Positions 35,816 through 45,356 of a stretch of DNA of 59,935 bases are shown here, piece by piece. How positions within the stretch are numbered: the first letter of the stretch is position 1; each line of letters begins with the position of its first letter. The stretch is taken from assembly GCA_002344075.1 (NCBI GenBank), contig DDTM01000063.1, forward strand, positions 1 through 59,935, read 5' to 3'. Below the pieces are notes generated by a model. It saw only the letters and a program-made list of their open reading frames with translations. It ran no database searches and had not been told where the DNA came from. The position numbers were made by a program, and so were the translations under genes. Origin of the DNA: Bacteroidetes bacterium UBA2364 (GTDB lineage Bacteria; Bacteroidota; Rhodothermia; Rhodothermales; UBA2364).

Positions 35816-38536
35816 ATGAAATCGCTTAAATTTATTCTTCTAACTTGTGGTATCCTAATGGGGTTTGCTTCTTCTCAAGCCTTTGCCCAAGCCAGTACCT
35901 TCAAGGTTTCCGGAACCGTTGTGGATTCGACAAAAACAAAACTGAAACAGGCCTCGGTGTCTGTGCTCAAAATGGGAAACAATCTTTTGACCGGATTTGC
36001 TTTTTCCAATACCGACGGCTATTTCGAAGTCAAGAACATCAAACCAGGCGACTACACCCTTCAGATCACCTATGTAGGTAAGCAAACCCTTCGACGCCCC
36101 TTTAAAATTGAGGACAAAGATGTGTCTTTGGGTGAAATCTTGCTCTACGATTTTATTGCCGATGCAACTGGAGCCACTATTACCGCCGACCGGAACCCCA
36201 TCACGGTTAAGCAAGACACATTGGAATATGATGCCCGTGCTTTTGCAACCCGCCCCAATGCAAATGTCGAGGAACTCTTGAAGAAACTACCGGGCGTGGA
36301 AGTTGCTTCCGATGGAAAGGTGACTGCGATGGGGAAAGAGGTTACAAAGGTATTGGTAGATGGGAAAGACTTTTTTGGCAAAGATCCCAAACAAGCAACG
36401 CGAAATTTAGATGCTGACATTATTGAACGGGTTCAGGTATTGGACGAGCGTAATGATATGTCGCGTATGACGGGTATTGACGACGGCGAACGCGAACGTG
36501 TCATTAATCTCGCCCTTAAAGCAGACAAAAAGAAAGGGTATTTTGGCAAAATTGAAGCGGGATACGGAACCGATCAACGCTATGATAACCAATTAAGTGC
36601 AAACCGCTTTAATCGAAAAATGCAATTCTCGGTTGTTGGTAACTTAAACAACGTTAATCGTCAGAATTTTACACGGGGCGAAGGAATGTCTGTATCGGTT
36701 GGTGGCGGGGGTGTTCGTATGGCCACAAACTTTTCCAGCGGCAACAGTTCCGGCCTGTCCACCACACAGTCTGGCGGCGTAAACTTTAACTATGACTTCA
36801 CTAAAAACCTAAAACTTAATTCAAGTTATTCTTATGGCTCCGTATTGACCGAAACGGAACGTTCTGCCAATCAACAGCAACTATTAGGTGCAGGGAATAG
36901 TTTCCGACTTAATGATGTGAGCACGCAATCGGAAGAAAACAATAGTCACCGTATTAACGCCCGCCTCAATTATAATCCTTCTGAAGGACAAGAGCTTATC
37001 ATCCGAAGTTCGCTGAGCCTAAGTGATGGCGTGTTGGGGTATAGTGCCGTTCAAAATACGTTTAATGCAACAGACCAAAAAAGTGTTTATGGGACGCGGC
37101 AGGAAGATGGAACCACCGATGGGATGCAAGGGTCTGTCCAAGCGACGTATCGTCAACGTTTGGGTAAAGTGGGCAGAAACTTGGTCTTGAACGGACAGTT
37201 TAGCGACAACACATCAGACAAACTCTCGTTTCTTAAAACATTGGATCAGTATTTTCTGCCTGTGAAACCCGATGTTTTGTTGGACCAAGAGCAAAATAGT
37301 ACATCGGATGTACTAAACTATCAAGGAACCCTGACTTATACCGAGCCAATCTCGCTGAAGTCTATCATAGAGACCAGTTACACATACCGAAACAACCAGA
37401 ATGACCAAGACCAGCAGGTATTTGATCTGGTAACAGGGCAACGAACCATCAATGAGTTGCTCACCAACCTGTATAACAACGATTACAAATACCATACGGT
37501 AGGTACGCGCTATAACTACCGGGCTTCAACATGGAATGTAAACTTTGGGGTGAAGGTTCAATCATCGCAATTAGAAGGCATTTCTCAGAAAAATCCTACC
37601 GTAGAGAAAAGTTTCCTGAACTTCTTACCGGAACTAAACTTCAACTTTAATGCGCCGCAAAGCTCCAATGTACGCCTGAATTATAGTACCCGTGTTCGGG
37701 AGCCTTCTGTCCGGGAACTACAACCAGTGGCCGATAACCGTAACCCACAAAATGTTTACATCGGTAACCCGAACCTGAATAATGAATATGCGCATAACCT
37801 AAATCTTAACTTTTTCAAGTTCGATATGTTCACACAAACCAATATGATGGCTTTTGTGAATGCAAGTTATACGCTAAATAAGATCACAAACGAGCAAACC
37901 ATTGGCGAAAACTTTAAACAAACCACGACCCCATTTAACAGCGACAAAGAAAACTGGTCTGTCATGGGATTTGGAAATTATGGCAAGCCCATTCGCCCAC
38001 TTAAAATCAAGTATAGCTTCAACCTAAGTTCCCGTTTTGGTCGTAGTTATACGCTAATCAATAAGGCCGAAAACCAAACCAATACCCTAAACAACAGTGC
38101 AGGGCTAAGTTTGGACAATATCCGTAAGGAGACCTTAGACATTCGCTTAGGCGGTCAAGTAACACAGAGCATCAGCCGTTATTCGCTGAATACCGACCAA
38201 AACCGCAATTACCTGACGCCGTCTATGAATGCAGACCTTAGCTTGTACTTAGGCAAGGCAAAAGAATGGACTTTGGGTTCCAGCTTCCGTTACACCCAGT
38301 ATCCCGCAACGTCCTTAGCCGAGGCATCATCCACTTCCATTCTAGAAGCACGGATTTCGCGCCGGATTCTGAATGATAAAGCCTTAATTGAGTTAGCTGG
38401 CTACGACCTTTTAGATCAAAACTCCGGCTTTAACCGAACAGAAGCCACCAATGTAATTACGGATGAGACCGTGAAAACGTTGGGACGACATATTTTAATG
38501 CGCTTTACATATTCTTTCCGAACTTTTGGAAAATAA
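35816..38536 (+). CDS. Outer membrane beta-barrel protein with regulatory-like N-domain (TonB-receptor related)
   Basis: A 906-residue outer membrane protein. A signal peptide (ending AFAQA) is followed by a carboxypeptidase-regulatory-like beta-sandwich (about 28-110; NTDGYFEVKNIKPGDYTLQITYVG). A plug-like domain then includes VEELLKKLPGVEVASDGKVTAMGKEVTKVLVDGKDFF. The rest is a large barrel ending in phenylalanine-rich RFTYSFRTFGK, of the OMP_b-brl_3 type. Such proteins import or export an unknown ligand across the outer membrane. The GLPGLI gene lies immediately upstream, a recurring pairing in Bacteroidota. Confidence 0.93.
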   Translation: MKSLKFILLTCGILMGFASSQAFAQASTFKVSGTVVDSTKTKLKQASVSVLKMGNNLLTGFAFSNTDGYFEVKNIKPGDYTLQITYVGKQTLRRPFKIEDKDVSLGEILLYDFIADATGATITADRNPITVKQDTLEYDARAFATRPNANVEELLKKLPGVEVASDGKVTAMGKEVTKVLVDGKDFFGKDPKQATRNLDADIIERVQVLDERNDMSRMTGIDDGERERVINLALKADKKKGYFGKIEAGYGTDQRYDNQLSANRFNRKMQFSVVGNLNNVNRQNFTRGEGMSVSVGGGGVRMATNFSSGNSSGLSTTQSGGVNFNYDFTKNLKLNSSYSYGSVLTETERSANQQQLLGAGNSFRLNDVSTQSEENNSHRINARLNYNPSEGQELIIRSSLSLSDGVLGYSAVQNTFNATDQKSVYGTRQEDGTTDGMQGSVQATYRQRLGKVGRNLVLNGQFSDNTSDKLSFLKTLDQYFLPVKPDVLLDQEQNSTSDVLNYQGTLTYTEPISLKSIIETSYTYRNNQNDQDQQVFDLVTGQRTINELLTNLYNNDYKYHTVGTRYNYRASTWNVNFGVKVQSSQLEGISQKNPTVEKSFLNFLPELNFNFNAPQSSNVRLNYSTRVREPSVRELQPVADNRNPQNVYIGNPNLNNEYAHNLNLNFFKFDMFTQTNMMAFVNASYTLNKITNEQTIGENFKQTTTPFNSDKENWSVMGFGNYGKPIRPLKIKYSFNLSSRFGRSYTLINKAENQTNTLNNSAGLSLDNIRKETLDIRLGGQVTQSISRYSLNTDQNRNYLTPSMNADLSLYLGKAKEWTLGSSFRYTQYPATSLAEASSTSILEARISRRILNDKALIELAGYDLLDQNSGFNRTEATNVITDETVKTLGRHILMRFTYSFRTFGK

Positions 38537-38565
38537 GCACCACCGGAGCAATCTCTATTATAGTC

Positions 38566-38605
38566 AAAAACCAGTCCCAGACGAATGAGGATTGGTTTTT
38601 GGCTA
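38566..38605. terminator. Bidirectional terminator between the barrel gene and ddl
   Basis: Segments 38566-38577 and 38589-38600 pair over 12 bp with one G-T wobble. The A-rich and T-rich ends provide a T-tract in either direction. It lies between the convergent barrel gene and ddl. Confidence 0.75.
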
Positions 38606-38676
38606 TATAAGCCAATGGACTTGTTAAACGTACACACCGCCGTTGGTAAATGTGTTTTTTTTCTCCATTTCTCGGT

Positions 38677-39795
38677 TTAGAATTCCAATTTTTCGCGGTC
38701 TTTAAAACGCTCTATGGCCAATTCTATGAGTTGGGTAATCAATGCCTGATATGAAATCCCAGTGGCTTCCCACATTTTGGGGTACATGGAAATAGATGTA
38801 AAACCAGGCATGGTATTTACTTCATTAATAAACACTTCGCATGTTTCGCGGTTCATCAAAAAGTCCACTCGCGAAAGCCCAGCGCCATCAATGGCGCGAT
38901 AGGTACGTACAGCCAACTGCCGGATATATGCCGTTTCTTCATCGGTCAAGGGAGCAGGGATTAACAATTTGCTATCGTTGTCTGTACTGCCGAGATATTT
39001 GGCTTCATAATCATAAAACTCATGGTTCGGCACAATTTCTCCTGGAACCGAAGCCTTTGGATAATCATTCCCAAGGACACTTACTTCAATCTCGCGTACA
39101 TTCGGTACAGCAGCTTCAATTAATATCTTTCGGTCAAAACGAACTGCTTCCGTAATTCCTTTCCGCAAAGAGTCTCGGTTTGAACATTTGGAAATACCCA
39201 CGCTAGACCCCATATTAGGCGGTTTACTAAAAACAGGGTATCCCAACGCGGCTTCTACCTCGTCTAACACGGATTCCGGTTCTTTTTTCCACCGCGACCG
39301 CAAACAATGCCAGTAGGGCGAAACCGGAATACCATTCGCTTTCATGACATCTTTAAAAACAATTTTATCCATTCCTACAGCCGAAGCCAATACCCCAGCC
39401 CCGACGTAAGGAATATGGGCCATCTCTAACAAACCCTGAATGGTTCCATCTTCGCAAAAAGGGCCATGCATCACCGGAAAGAGCACATCAAACGCAGCCA
39501 ATTCCTGCATCGTTGGGAGCATAGACGCGGTCTCGGCAACAGATACAGGGGCTTCTGCACGTGCATGGGCGGCAACAAAATCCGCAGGCAACATGTGCTT
39601 ATCCGCCAAAGTCAATAATATAGCAAGGGCTTCGGGATGAATGATCCATTTCCCTGTTTTGGTAATCCCAACGGGAACCACCTCAAATCGTTCCTTATCC
39701 ATTGCTTGGATAACCGATTGTGCCGAGCGAAGGCTCACTTCGTGTTCAGAGGAACGCCCTCCCATGACCACACCAACGCGAATTTTTCTATGCAT
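38677..39795 (-). CDS. ddl: D-alanine--D-alanine ligase
   Basis: ATP-grasp ligase that makes D-Ala-D-Ala for peptidoglycan precursors, 372 residues. Motifs: RVGVVMGGRSSEHEVSLRSA at the N-terminus, DVLFPVMHGPFCEDGTIQG, PVFSKPPNMGSSVGIS (ATP-grasp), FYDYEAKYLG (the omega-loop Tyr/Lys of D-Ala rather than D-Lac ligases) and VFINEVNTMPGFTSISMYPKM (metal ligands). I start at the ATG at 39795; the longer open frame upstream has no family similarity. Confidence 0.96.
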   Translation of the reverse strand: MHRKIRVGVVMGGRSSEHEVSLRSAQSVIQAMDKERFEVVPVGITKTGKWIIHPEALAILLTLADKHMLPADFVAAHARAEAPVSVAETASMLPTMQELAAFDVLFPVMHGPFCEDGTIQGLLEMAHIPYVGAGVLASAVGMDKIVFKDVMKANGIPVSPYWHCLRSRWKKEPESVLDEVEAALGYPVFSKPPNMGSSVGISKCSNRDSLRKGITEAVRFDRKILIEAAVPNVREIEVSVLGNDYPKASVPGEIVPNHEFYDYEAKYLGSTDNDSKLLIPAPLTDEETAYIRQLAVRTYRAIDGAGLSRVDFLMNRETCEVFINEVNTMPGFTSISMYPKMWEATGISYQALITQLIELAIERFKDREKLEF

Positions 39796-39941
39796 AACAC
39801 TCCGTGGACACCAAACCAGTGTCTTGTTAAAGGTCCAATAATAAGGTATAAAATTTACGAAACAACCTAAATGGCCGTGCTGCAAAGTAAGCCAACCACC
39901 TTAAAAAACCATGCCTCTCTACAATTAAAAACATGAAATAT

Positions 39942-41183
39942 TTATTTTGGGAGTTTAATCGTTGCTTGAGGTACACGCGCTGCAACCTTTTGGAAATCAA
40001 AACCTAAAACCGCACTTCGCAAGAGGAGCATTAAGCATAGCGGAAAAAATGCGGGATGGAAATCCTGTGGCACAATCCCCCAAAACAATAGCAATGTGCA
40101 GATCAATAAACAATTTATCTGTGTATAGCGTTTTACGAATACACTTGCGGGACGAGTGGTCAAAACCACCCCCAGCAACACATGCGTGGGCGACAACCAG
40201 ACCAAGTTCCAATTGTCTGGCGTCACTTTATGATCCGTAAAAAACCATAAAAAGACAATTAAGCAACCGCTTACCCCAAAAAACAAAAACAAGACGGTAT
40301 CTACGCCCCGCCACTTAAGCATTGGTGCTTGTGTCCTGAATGAGGCCATCATTTTCAAGAGAATGACCACAAAAAGTGCCCAAGCCAACCAGGTTGGTAG
40401 GTCTATTCCTGATGGCCGCACAGGTTCTGGTATCAAAACCACCTCATAAACCACAAAAGCAGCCTTCTGACCCTGATGCGAAATGCTCGCGTTTCCAACT
40501 GCTTGCCTAAGATATTCTGGTAAAAACATGATTTCTCTTTGCGTTGCGATCCGATCTGTTTTTTGCCCCAGAATTAGGTCTATACCAAATTTTGCCCAGC
40601 GTTTATCATCTAAAGCCTCATCCAAGAGCACACGGAATGTCTTTTGAGGATCGGGCTGATTTCCCCATTTAAACGTATCCCCGAAAGCCCGTTCAAAAAG
40701 ATCACGGGGCTTGGTGGCACAATTATCAAAGAAGAAATCATATCGGTAATAACGGTTTCCAGGCTTGTAATTTTCTTGAATCAGCCCGAAAAGAACCTTT
40801 TTTTGTTCAGGAGATAGGTTTAAGACTTGCTCCCGAACGCCCCGTTTCTCTATATCTCGGTAGGTCCACATAAAAGCCTCGAAAGATTCAACTGCCAAAA
40901 CATAATCCAATTGGCCACGCAAAAACTTCAGGTAAAACCCAGGTGTATTAAAATCAAATGTTCCATAATTAAACACCACATCCAACCCGCGTTTTTCATC
41001 CCTAAAGCGTACACCTGTATGCCCAAAAGCACTATACAAGGCATCTCCTTCCGAGACCGTCAGTAACGAGATCTGTGCATCGTCCGAGAGCAGGACAGGC
41101 TGACAGAAAAGCCTGACAGGTGCAAAAACGAGGCAGAAAGCCAACATAAATACTTGGTAAAACAACCGAACAAAGGACATCAA
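39942..41183 (-). CDS. DUF4105 (Lnb-like N-terminal) membrane protein
   Basis: A 413-residue exported, membrane-anchored protein. After a signal peptide (ending RLFCQ) the first ~230 residues form the DUF4105 domain, with YSAFGHTGVRFRD, FNYGTFDFNTPGFYLKFLRG and YDFFFDNCATKPRDLFERAFG. The conserved His and Cys in these blocks suggest an NlpC/P60-like papain-type core. The C-terminal ~150 residues hold four or five membrane helices. The DUF4105 domain resembles the N-terminal domain of lacto-N-biosidase-type proteins. Function is unknown; a periplasmic hydrolase is likely. Confidence 0.9.
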   Translation of the reverse strand: MMSFVRLFYQVFMLAFCLVFAPVRLFCQPVLLSDDAQISLLTVSEGDALYSAFGHTGVRFRDEKRGLDVVFNYGTFDFNTPGFYLKFLRGQLDYVLAVESFEAFMWTYRDIEKRGVREQVLNLSPEQKKVLFGLIQENYKPGNRYYRYDFFFDNCATKPRDLFERAFGDTFKWGNQPDPQKTFRVLLDEALDDKRWAKFGIDLILGQKTDRIATQREIMFLPEYLRQAVGNASISHQGQKAAFVVYEVVLIPEPVRPSGIDLPTWLAWALFVVILLKMMASFRTQAPMLKWRGVDTVLFLFFGVSGCLIVFLWFFTDHKVTPDNWNLVWLSPTHVLLGVVLTTRPASVFVKRYTQINCLLICTLLLFWGIVPQDFHPAFFPLCLMLLLRSAVLGFDFQKVAARVPQATIKLPK

Positions 41184-41236
41184 ACTCGTATTTTAAGAGA
41201 TAAAAGGAAAATCAACCAAACCCAAACCAACCAGTT

Positions 41237-42073
41237 TTGGAAAAAAGCATACTTGCCGCAAAAACATTTGCAGCGCTTCGGAGCGTCATCAAGGCCCCTG
41301 TGACGGAATTGCAATATACAAATCCGTATGAGTTATTGGTTGCCGTTTTATTATCTGCACAATGCACCGATGCCCGTGTAAATTTGGTGACACCTGCCCT
41401 TTTTACCCGATTTCCAGACCCCCACGCCCTCAGTTGTGTTACCACCGCTGAAATTTTACCTTATATCCAGTCGGTTACTTTCCCTAACAACAAGGCCGCC
41501 CATCTTGCAAAATTAGGGCATGTACTGATGGAAAAACATGGGGGGAGTATCCCACAATCGGTGGAAGAAATCGAAAAACTGCCTGGCTGTGGCCACAAAA
41601 CAGCCGAAGTGGTGGCTTCAGTGGCTTTTGGAATCCCAGCGTTCCCTGTGGATACGCATGTATTCCGTGTTTCTAATCGTATTGGTTTGGTTTCTGGGAA
41701 GACCGTAAAAGAGGTAGAAGTACAACTCAAAGCCTTATTCCCAAAGTCGGAATGGAGTGAAGGTCATCATTTACTGATTTTACACGGAAGATACACTTGC
41801 AAGGCCCAAAACCCGCAGTGTACCTCTTGTGTATTGGCAACTTGCTGCGCCTATAAAGCCCAAATGGATATGCTCCCCGCCACAGTTGTCGGCTTAAAAC
41901 CCCGACTTGGGGCTTATTATTGCGCTGATTGTCATCAGTATTGTAACCAATTTATTGCCATAACCGATGAAAACGGCTTGGAACAAGGATCATGCCCGCA
42001 ATGTGGCTCGGTTCACTTACACCACACTAAAACCGGAAAGACAGCCATGAAAATTCGGGATTTCCGGGTCTAA
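41237..42073 (+). CDS. nth: Endonuclease III with a C-terminal zinc-ribbon extension
   Basis: DNA glycosylase/AP lyase for oxidised pyrimidines. It has ELLVAVLLSAQCTDARVN, the helix-hairpin-helix KLPGCGHKTAEVVAS with the catalytic lysine, PVDTHVFRVSNRIGLV with the catalytic aspartate, and the [4Fe-4S] loop C-x6-C-x2-C-x5-C (CKAQNPQCTSCVLATCC). At 278 residues it exceeds the usual ~210-220: the last ~65 residues contain two CxxC pairs (YYCADCHQYC and CPQCGS), forming a probable zinc ribbon. No ATG is in frame near the expected N-terminus, so the start is the TTG at 41237. Confidence 0.93.
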   Translation: MEKSILAAKTFAALRSVIKAPVTELQYTNPYELLVAVLLSAQCTDARVNLVTPALFTRFPDPHALSCVTTAEILPYIQSVTFPNNKAAHLAKLGHVLMEKHGGSIPQSVEEIEKLPGCGHKTAEVVASVAFGIPAFPVDTHVFRVSNRIGLVSGKTVKEVEVQLKALFPKSEWSEGHHLLILHGRYTCKAQNPQCTSCVLATCCAYKAQMDMLPATVVGLKPRLGAYYCADCHQYCNQFIAITDENGLEQGSCPQCGSVHLHHTKTGKTAMKIRDFRV

Positions 42074-42112
42074 CCTGATATTATGGTCATCATTTCAATC
42101 ACTTAATATACT

Positions 42113-43636
42113 ATGAACAAGCATATTCTTATCATTTTGGATGGTTATGGAAAAGCCGTTGATCCCGCTGTCAGCGCCATAGATGCCGCCCAAAAACCTT
42201 TTTTAGACCATCTGTTTGCCACATATCCGAATAGCACCCTCGAAGCCAGTGGATTGGCTGTAGGCCTGCCTGAAGGTCAAATGGGGAATTCAGAAGTTGG
42301 GCACATGAACCTCGGTGCGGGGAGAGTGGTCTATCAGGACATCACGCGGATTGATAAGGAAATTAAAGAAGGGGCCTTTTATGATAATACGGTTCTCAAA
42401 ACAGCCATGTCCCATGCTAAAAACAAGGGTACCAACCTACATCTAATGGGGTTGTTTTCCGATGGTGGGGTACATGCTTCTAATACGCACCTTTTTGCCC
42501 TCTTGGAAATGGCAAAACGTGAAGGACTTTCACAAGACCAGGTTAATGTACATTGTTTCACCGACGGACGAGATACTGACCCACACGGCAGTGTGGGCTA
42601 TATGTCCGAATTTATGAAAGAAGCAGCACGAATTGGTGTCGGGAAGGTAAGATCCATCATTGGAAGGTATTATGCCATGGACCGGGACAATCGCTGGGAA
42701 CGTACCGCGCAAGCCTATGACTTGTTAGTACATGGCTCTGGAAAAAAAGTGGATGACCCCATCATAGCGCTGCAAGAAAGCCACTCAGATGGGATTACAG
42801 ACGAATTTATAAAACCATTGCTGGTGATGGATGAAAACAATCGCAGCCCACGGATTGCACCCGGTGATGCGGTTATTTGCTTCAACTTCCGTTCAGACAG
42901 AATGCGTCAACTCTCTCGGCCCTTCCTCTTTGAGGATTTTTCTGGATTTGTCGCGGATTATTTGGAAAATTTATTTTATTGTTCATTTACGAAATACGAT
43001 AATTCTTTCACCATACCTGTAGCGTTCCCAAAAATTGATATTGTATCCCCTCTCGGCGAAGTGATTTCCAGTGCAGGCTTCCGGCAATTACGCGCCGCAG
43101 AAACTGAAAAATACCCTCATGTCACCTTTTTCTTCAATGGGGGCAGGGAAATACCCTTCGATGGAGAGGACCGCATTTTGACCCCCTCGCCCAAAGTAGC
43201 AACGTATGATTTACAACCCGAAATGAGTGCCCCCGAACTAACAGAGGCCGCATCTAAGGCCATCCGAGAAAATGAATACGCCTTGGTTGTGCTTAATTTT
43301 GCCAATCCGGATATGGTTGGTCATACTGGGGTCTTTGAAGCCGCAGTAAAAGCAATCGAAACAATAGATAACTGCACCAAATTAGTGGTCGAAACGGCCA
43401 TTGAAAACGGTTATTCAGTGGAAATTATCGCCGATCATGGCAATGCCGATAAGATGCGTAATGAAGATGGAACGCCCAATACCGCACACACAACCGCCTT
43501 GGTTCCACATCTCATCATCAAGGAGGGCTTTCATGGCCCAATACGCCCCGGAAAATTAGGCGATATTGCGCCAACGATCCTCCACCTTTTAGGTCTGCCC
43601 CATCCGGAAGTAATGACTGGTGAAGTATTGATTTAA
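42113..43636 (+). CDS. gpmI: 2,3-bisphosphoglycerate-independent phosphoglycerate mutase
   Basis: Glycolytic enzyme interconverting 3- and 2-phosphoglycerate with two Mn2+ ions, 507 residues as usual. The N-terminal metal site is LIILDGYGK, the phosphoserine nucleophile lies in GQMGNSEVGHMNLGAGR, and substrate-binding blocks include HCFTDGRDTDP, FNFRSDRMRQLSRP and NFANPDMVGHTG. The C-terminal metal site is IIADHGNADKM followed by NTAHTTALVP. It lies 39 bp after nth on the same strand. Confidence 0.97.
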   Translation: MNKHILIILDGYGKAVDPAVSAIDAAQKPFLDHLFATYPNSTLEASGLAVGLPEGQMGNSEVGHMNLGAGRVVYQDITRIDKEIKEGAFYDNTVLKTAMSHAKNKGTNLHLMGLFSDGGVHASNTHLFALLEMAKREGLSQDQVNVHCFTDGRDTDPHGSVGYMSEFMKEAARIGVGKVRSIIGRYYAMDRDNRWERTAQAYDLLVHGSGKKVDDPIIALQESHSDGITDEFIKPLLVMDENNRSPRIAPGDAVICFNFRSDRMRQLSRPFLFEDFSGFVADYLENLFYCSFTKYDNSFTIPVAFPKIDIVSPLGEVISSAGFRQLRAAETEKYPHVTFFFNGGREIPFDGEDRILTPSPKVATYDLQPEMSAPELTEAASKAIRENEYALVVLNFANPDMVGHTGVFEAAVKAIETIDNCTKLVVETAIENGYSVEIIADHGNADKMRNEDGTPNTAHTTALVPHLIIKEGFHGPIRPGKLGDIAPTILHLLGLPHPEVMTGEVLI

Positions 43637-43741
43637 CAAATAGCTATTTTTTTTAAGGAAGTGTTTCATTTTTTATTACAATTGAATATCTTCCCGCTTA
43701 TACAAGTGACCTATAATTCCCAAAATAACAGGAGCACAATC

Positions 43742-44059
43742 ATGAGCTTGTTTGATAACCTAAAGAATATGGCCGAAAGCGCACTCGAAAAGGGCAAAGA
43801 ACTTGCAGGAGATGCGATGGAATTGGCACAAGAAGGTCTGGAAAAGGCCAAAGATGTTGCGGGCGATGTCGTAGAAACCGTTCAGGATGTTGCAGGTGAT
43901 GCCATTGAAAAAGGCAAAGAACTCGCAGGAGATGCCGTAGAATTGGCTCAAGATGGCTTTGAAAAAGCCAAAGATGTTGCGGGTGATGTCGTGGAAACTG
44001 TTCAGGACAAAATCTCAGACTTGACTGGCGGTGGAAAAGACGAAGCACCAAAAGCGTAA
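43742..44059 (+). CDS. LEA-like amphipathic repeat protein
   Basis: A 105-residue acidic, helical protein built almost entirely from repeats. From the ATG at 43742 (MSLFDNLKNMAESAL) two 40-residue units follow, each containing GKELAGDA..ELAQ-G-EKAKDVAGDVVETVQD. Internal AGDx motifs recur at about 11-residue spacing, as in LEA and apolipoprotein-like amphipathic helices. There are no cysteines, membrane helix or signal peptide, so it is cytosolic. Such proteins are often linked to desiccation or osmotic stress; that role is inferred. The frame opens earlier at 43661 but that part is not family-like. A strong terminator follows. Confidence 0.8.
   Translation: MSLFDNLKNMAESALEKGKELAGDAMELAQEGLEKAKDVAGDVVETVQDVAGDAIEKGKELAGDAVELAQDGFEKAKDVAGDVVETVQDKISDLTGGGKDEAPKA
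43787..44017 (+). repeat. Tandem 120-bp coding repeat
   Basis: Two imperfect copies with a period of exactly 120 bp, the first from 43787 and the second from 43907. Most differences between the copies are at third codon positions (for example GAAAAGGGC versus GAAAAAGGC), so the duplication is old enough to diverge silently while the protein is conserved. Confidence 0.85.
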
Positions 44060-44078
44060 GCAAATCCAGCACCGAAAT

Positions 44079-44117
44079 AAAAACGGGATGGCAGTTTTAG
44101 TCACCCCGTTTTTTTTT
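44079..44117. terminator. Bidirectional terminator
   Basis: Segments 44079-44087 and 44105-44113 form a 9-bp stem. It is followed by a nine-T run on the plus strand and has an A-run on the other side that serves the minus strand. It lies between the convergent LEA-like gene and the lipoprotein gene. Confidence 0.85.
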
Positions 44118-44124
44118 ATGCTGT

Positions 44125-44805
44125 TTAATTTGTCCCTGTGGTCAAACCCTTGTCTTTCCAAGACGCCAAAGTACTTAATTGTATTTTGTCTAAAGCCTGA
44201 TGCAAAACCTCTAAAGGCACATTATCGCCCGATACTTTTATGATGAAACGATCAGCGACCACAATATCCACTTCTCCCGTCTGGGTATCTGACCGGTATT
44301 TTTCTCGACTCGGATACCCCTTTATTGTGGTTGTGCGCTCTGTGCTGGTTCCATTTTCCCTGTCTATTTGGGCATACAACCATCCTGCATGAACCGCCTT
44401 GACGCTACGGAGACCTCCTGAGTCGTAGAGGTGCATTTTAATTTCACCACGCTTACCTTGATAGAAGGCATGGGCTTTAGATAAACCATAGCCCAAGATA
44501 GCCGTGCGTTCTCCTCCGGCATCTACACGTGCATAAACCCCTAATCTTTCTGGAAATAAGGTTTTTAATTCGCGAAAATCTATGGGTTCCGGGCGTTTAA
44601 TAAGTTCTTTCAGGTCTTTTTGTGCCTGTTTCACTTCTGGGGAAACCTCATCACCAATTCGGCGGGCTTCCTCGGCCAATCGCTTGGCTTCGCTCGTTGC
44701 TTGCCGGGTATCCTGAATTGCCTGACGCGCTTCCTGTCGTTCGGCCTCGGTACATCCCGTCAAAACAAAGAATAAAGAACCTACAAACAATAATGGGTAT
44801 CTCAT
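44125..44805 (-). CDS. Lipoprotein with coiled-coil and conserved C-terminal domain (paralogue of 48501-49154)
   Basis: A 226-residue predicted lipoprotein of unknown function. The leader ends LTGC. Residues about 20-70 are a highly charged Ala/Glu/Lys/Arg coiled coil (EARQAIQDTRQATSEAKRLA). The C-terminal ~140 residues form a domain shared with the lipoprotein at 48501-49154, with aligned blocks ERTT-x-I-x-G-x-PS-x-EKY, GEV, DRFIIKVSG and LASWKDKG. I do not recognise a named family. It converges on the LEA-like gene across a shared terminator and is divergent from the propeller/LuxR regulator. Confidence 0.8.
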   Translation of the reverse strand: MRYPLLFVGSLFFVLTGCTEAERQEARQAIQDTRQATSEAKRLAEEARRIGDEVSPEVKQAQKDLKELIKRPEPIDFRELKTLFPERLGVYARVDAGGERTAILGYGLSKAHAFYQGKRGEIKMHLYDSGGLRSVKAVHAGWLYAQIDRENGTSTERTTTIKGYPSREKYRSDTQTGEVDIVVADRFIIKVSGDNVPLEVLHQALDKIQLSTLASWKDKGLTTGTN

Positions 44806-45356
44806 GAGCAGAATAATTTGGATGAAAAAAGATATTATTTGATACGCCTCATTGTTTTGTCTGGTTGCACATCTGGGAATAAAGTGTCCAAAAATACTTG
44901 CTATGGGTATCTAAACGCCCATGAACCACACGCTTTCGCTACCTGTAATCCGGCCATACCATCTTCAATATACCGGTGTCTGGATTTTGTCTTGCCTATA
45001 GACCATTATTCTCAAAAACAATGTGCTGTAGAACCGGAAACGCTTTTTTAATTTTGTTTCGATGATAGCCTAACCCCTAAATTGCTTCGGGCAATGCACA
45101 TGGTATCATGCTATTTGTCTATAGCCTGTCAGCTTAAACGATAGCGTTTTTCACTACCATATATTAATCACATGATAACTACATACACATTTACCAGGTT
45201 ATTCAAGCATTGAACAGGCTATATATACCCGTAAAGCACTTTAGCGATTACAGGCATTATATTTTCGATCATACGTTTTCGCTTCCGCTATTTCTTTTCC
45301 TAAATTGTTCGGGCTTCCGAAAACTATAGCGTAGCCCCTTTCAAACCCATCCTCAC
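44806..45356. other. Intergenic region upstream of the propeller/LuxR regulator
   Basis: 551 bp between two divergent genes. A 10-bp perfect inverted repeat (45120-45129 with 45214-45223), a small stem with a TTCGG loop (45081-45095) and a short AAACG/CGTTT hairpin followed by T (45136-45150) are visible. They suggest a structured leader or operators. A 77-codon frame at 44818-45051 has no coding character that I trust. Confidence 0.5.

Noticed and set aside
43740..44072. 110-codon antisense frame over the LEA-like gene
   Set aside because: It arises from the repetitive codons of the sense gene; the His/Leu/Pro-rich translation is an artefact of the repeats.
44818..45051. 77-codon plus-strand frame in the regulator leader
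   Set aside because: No recognisable domain or leader, atypical composition, and it sits in a region rich in inverted repeats.
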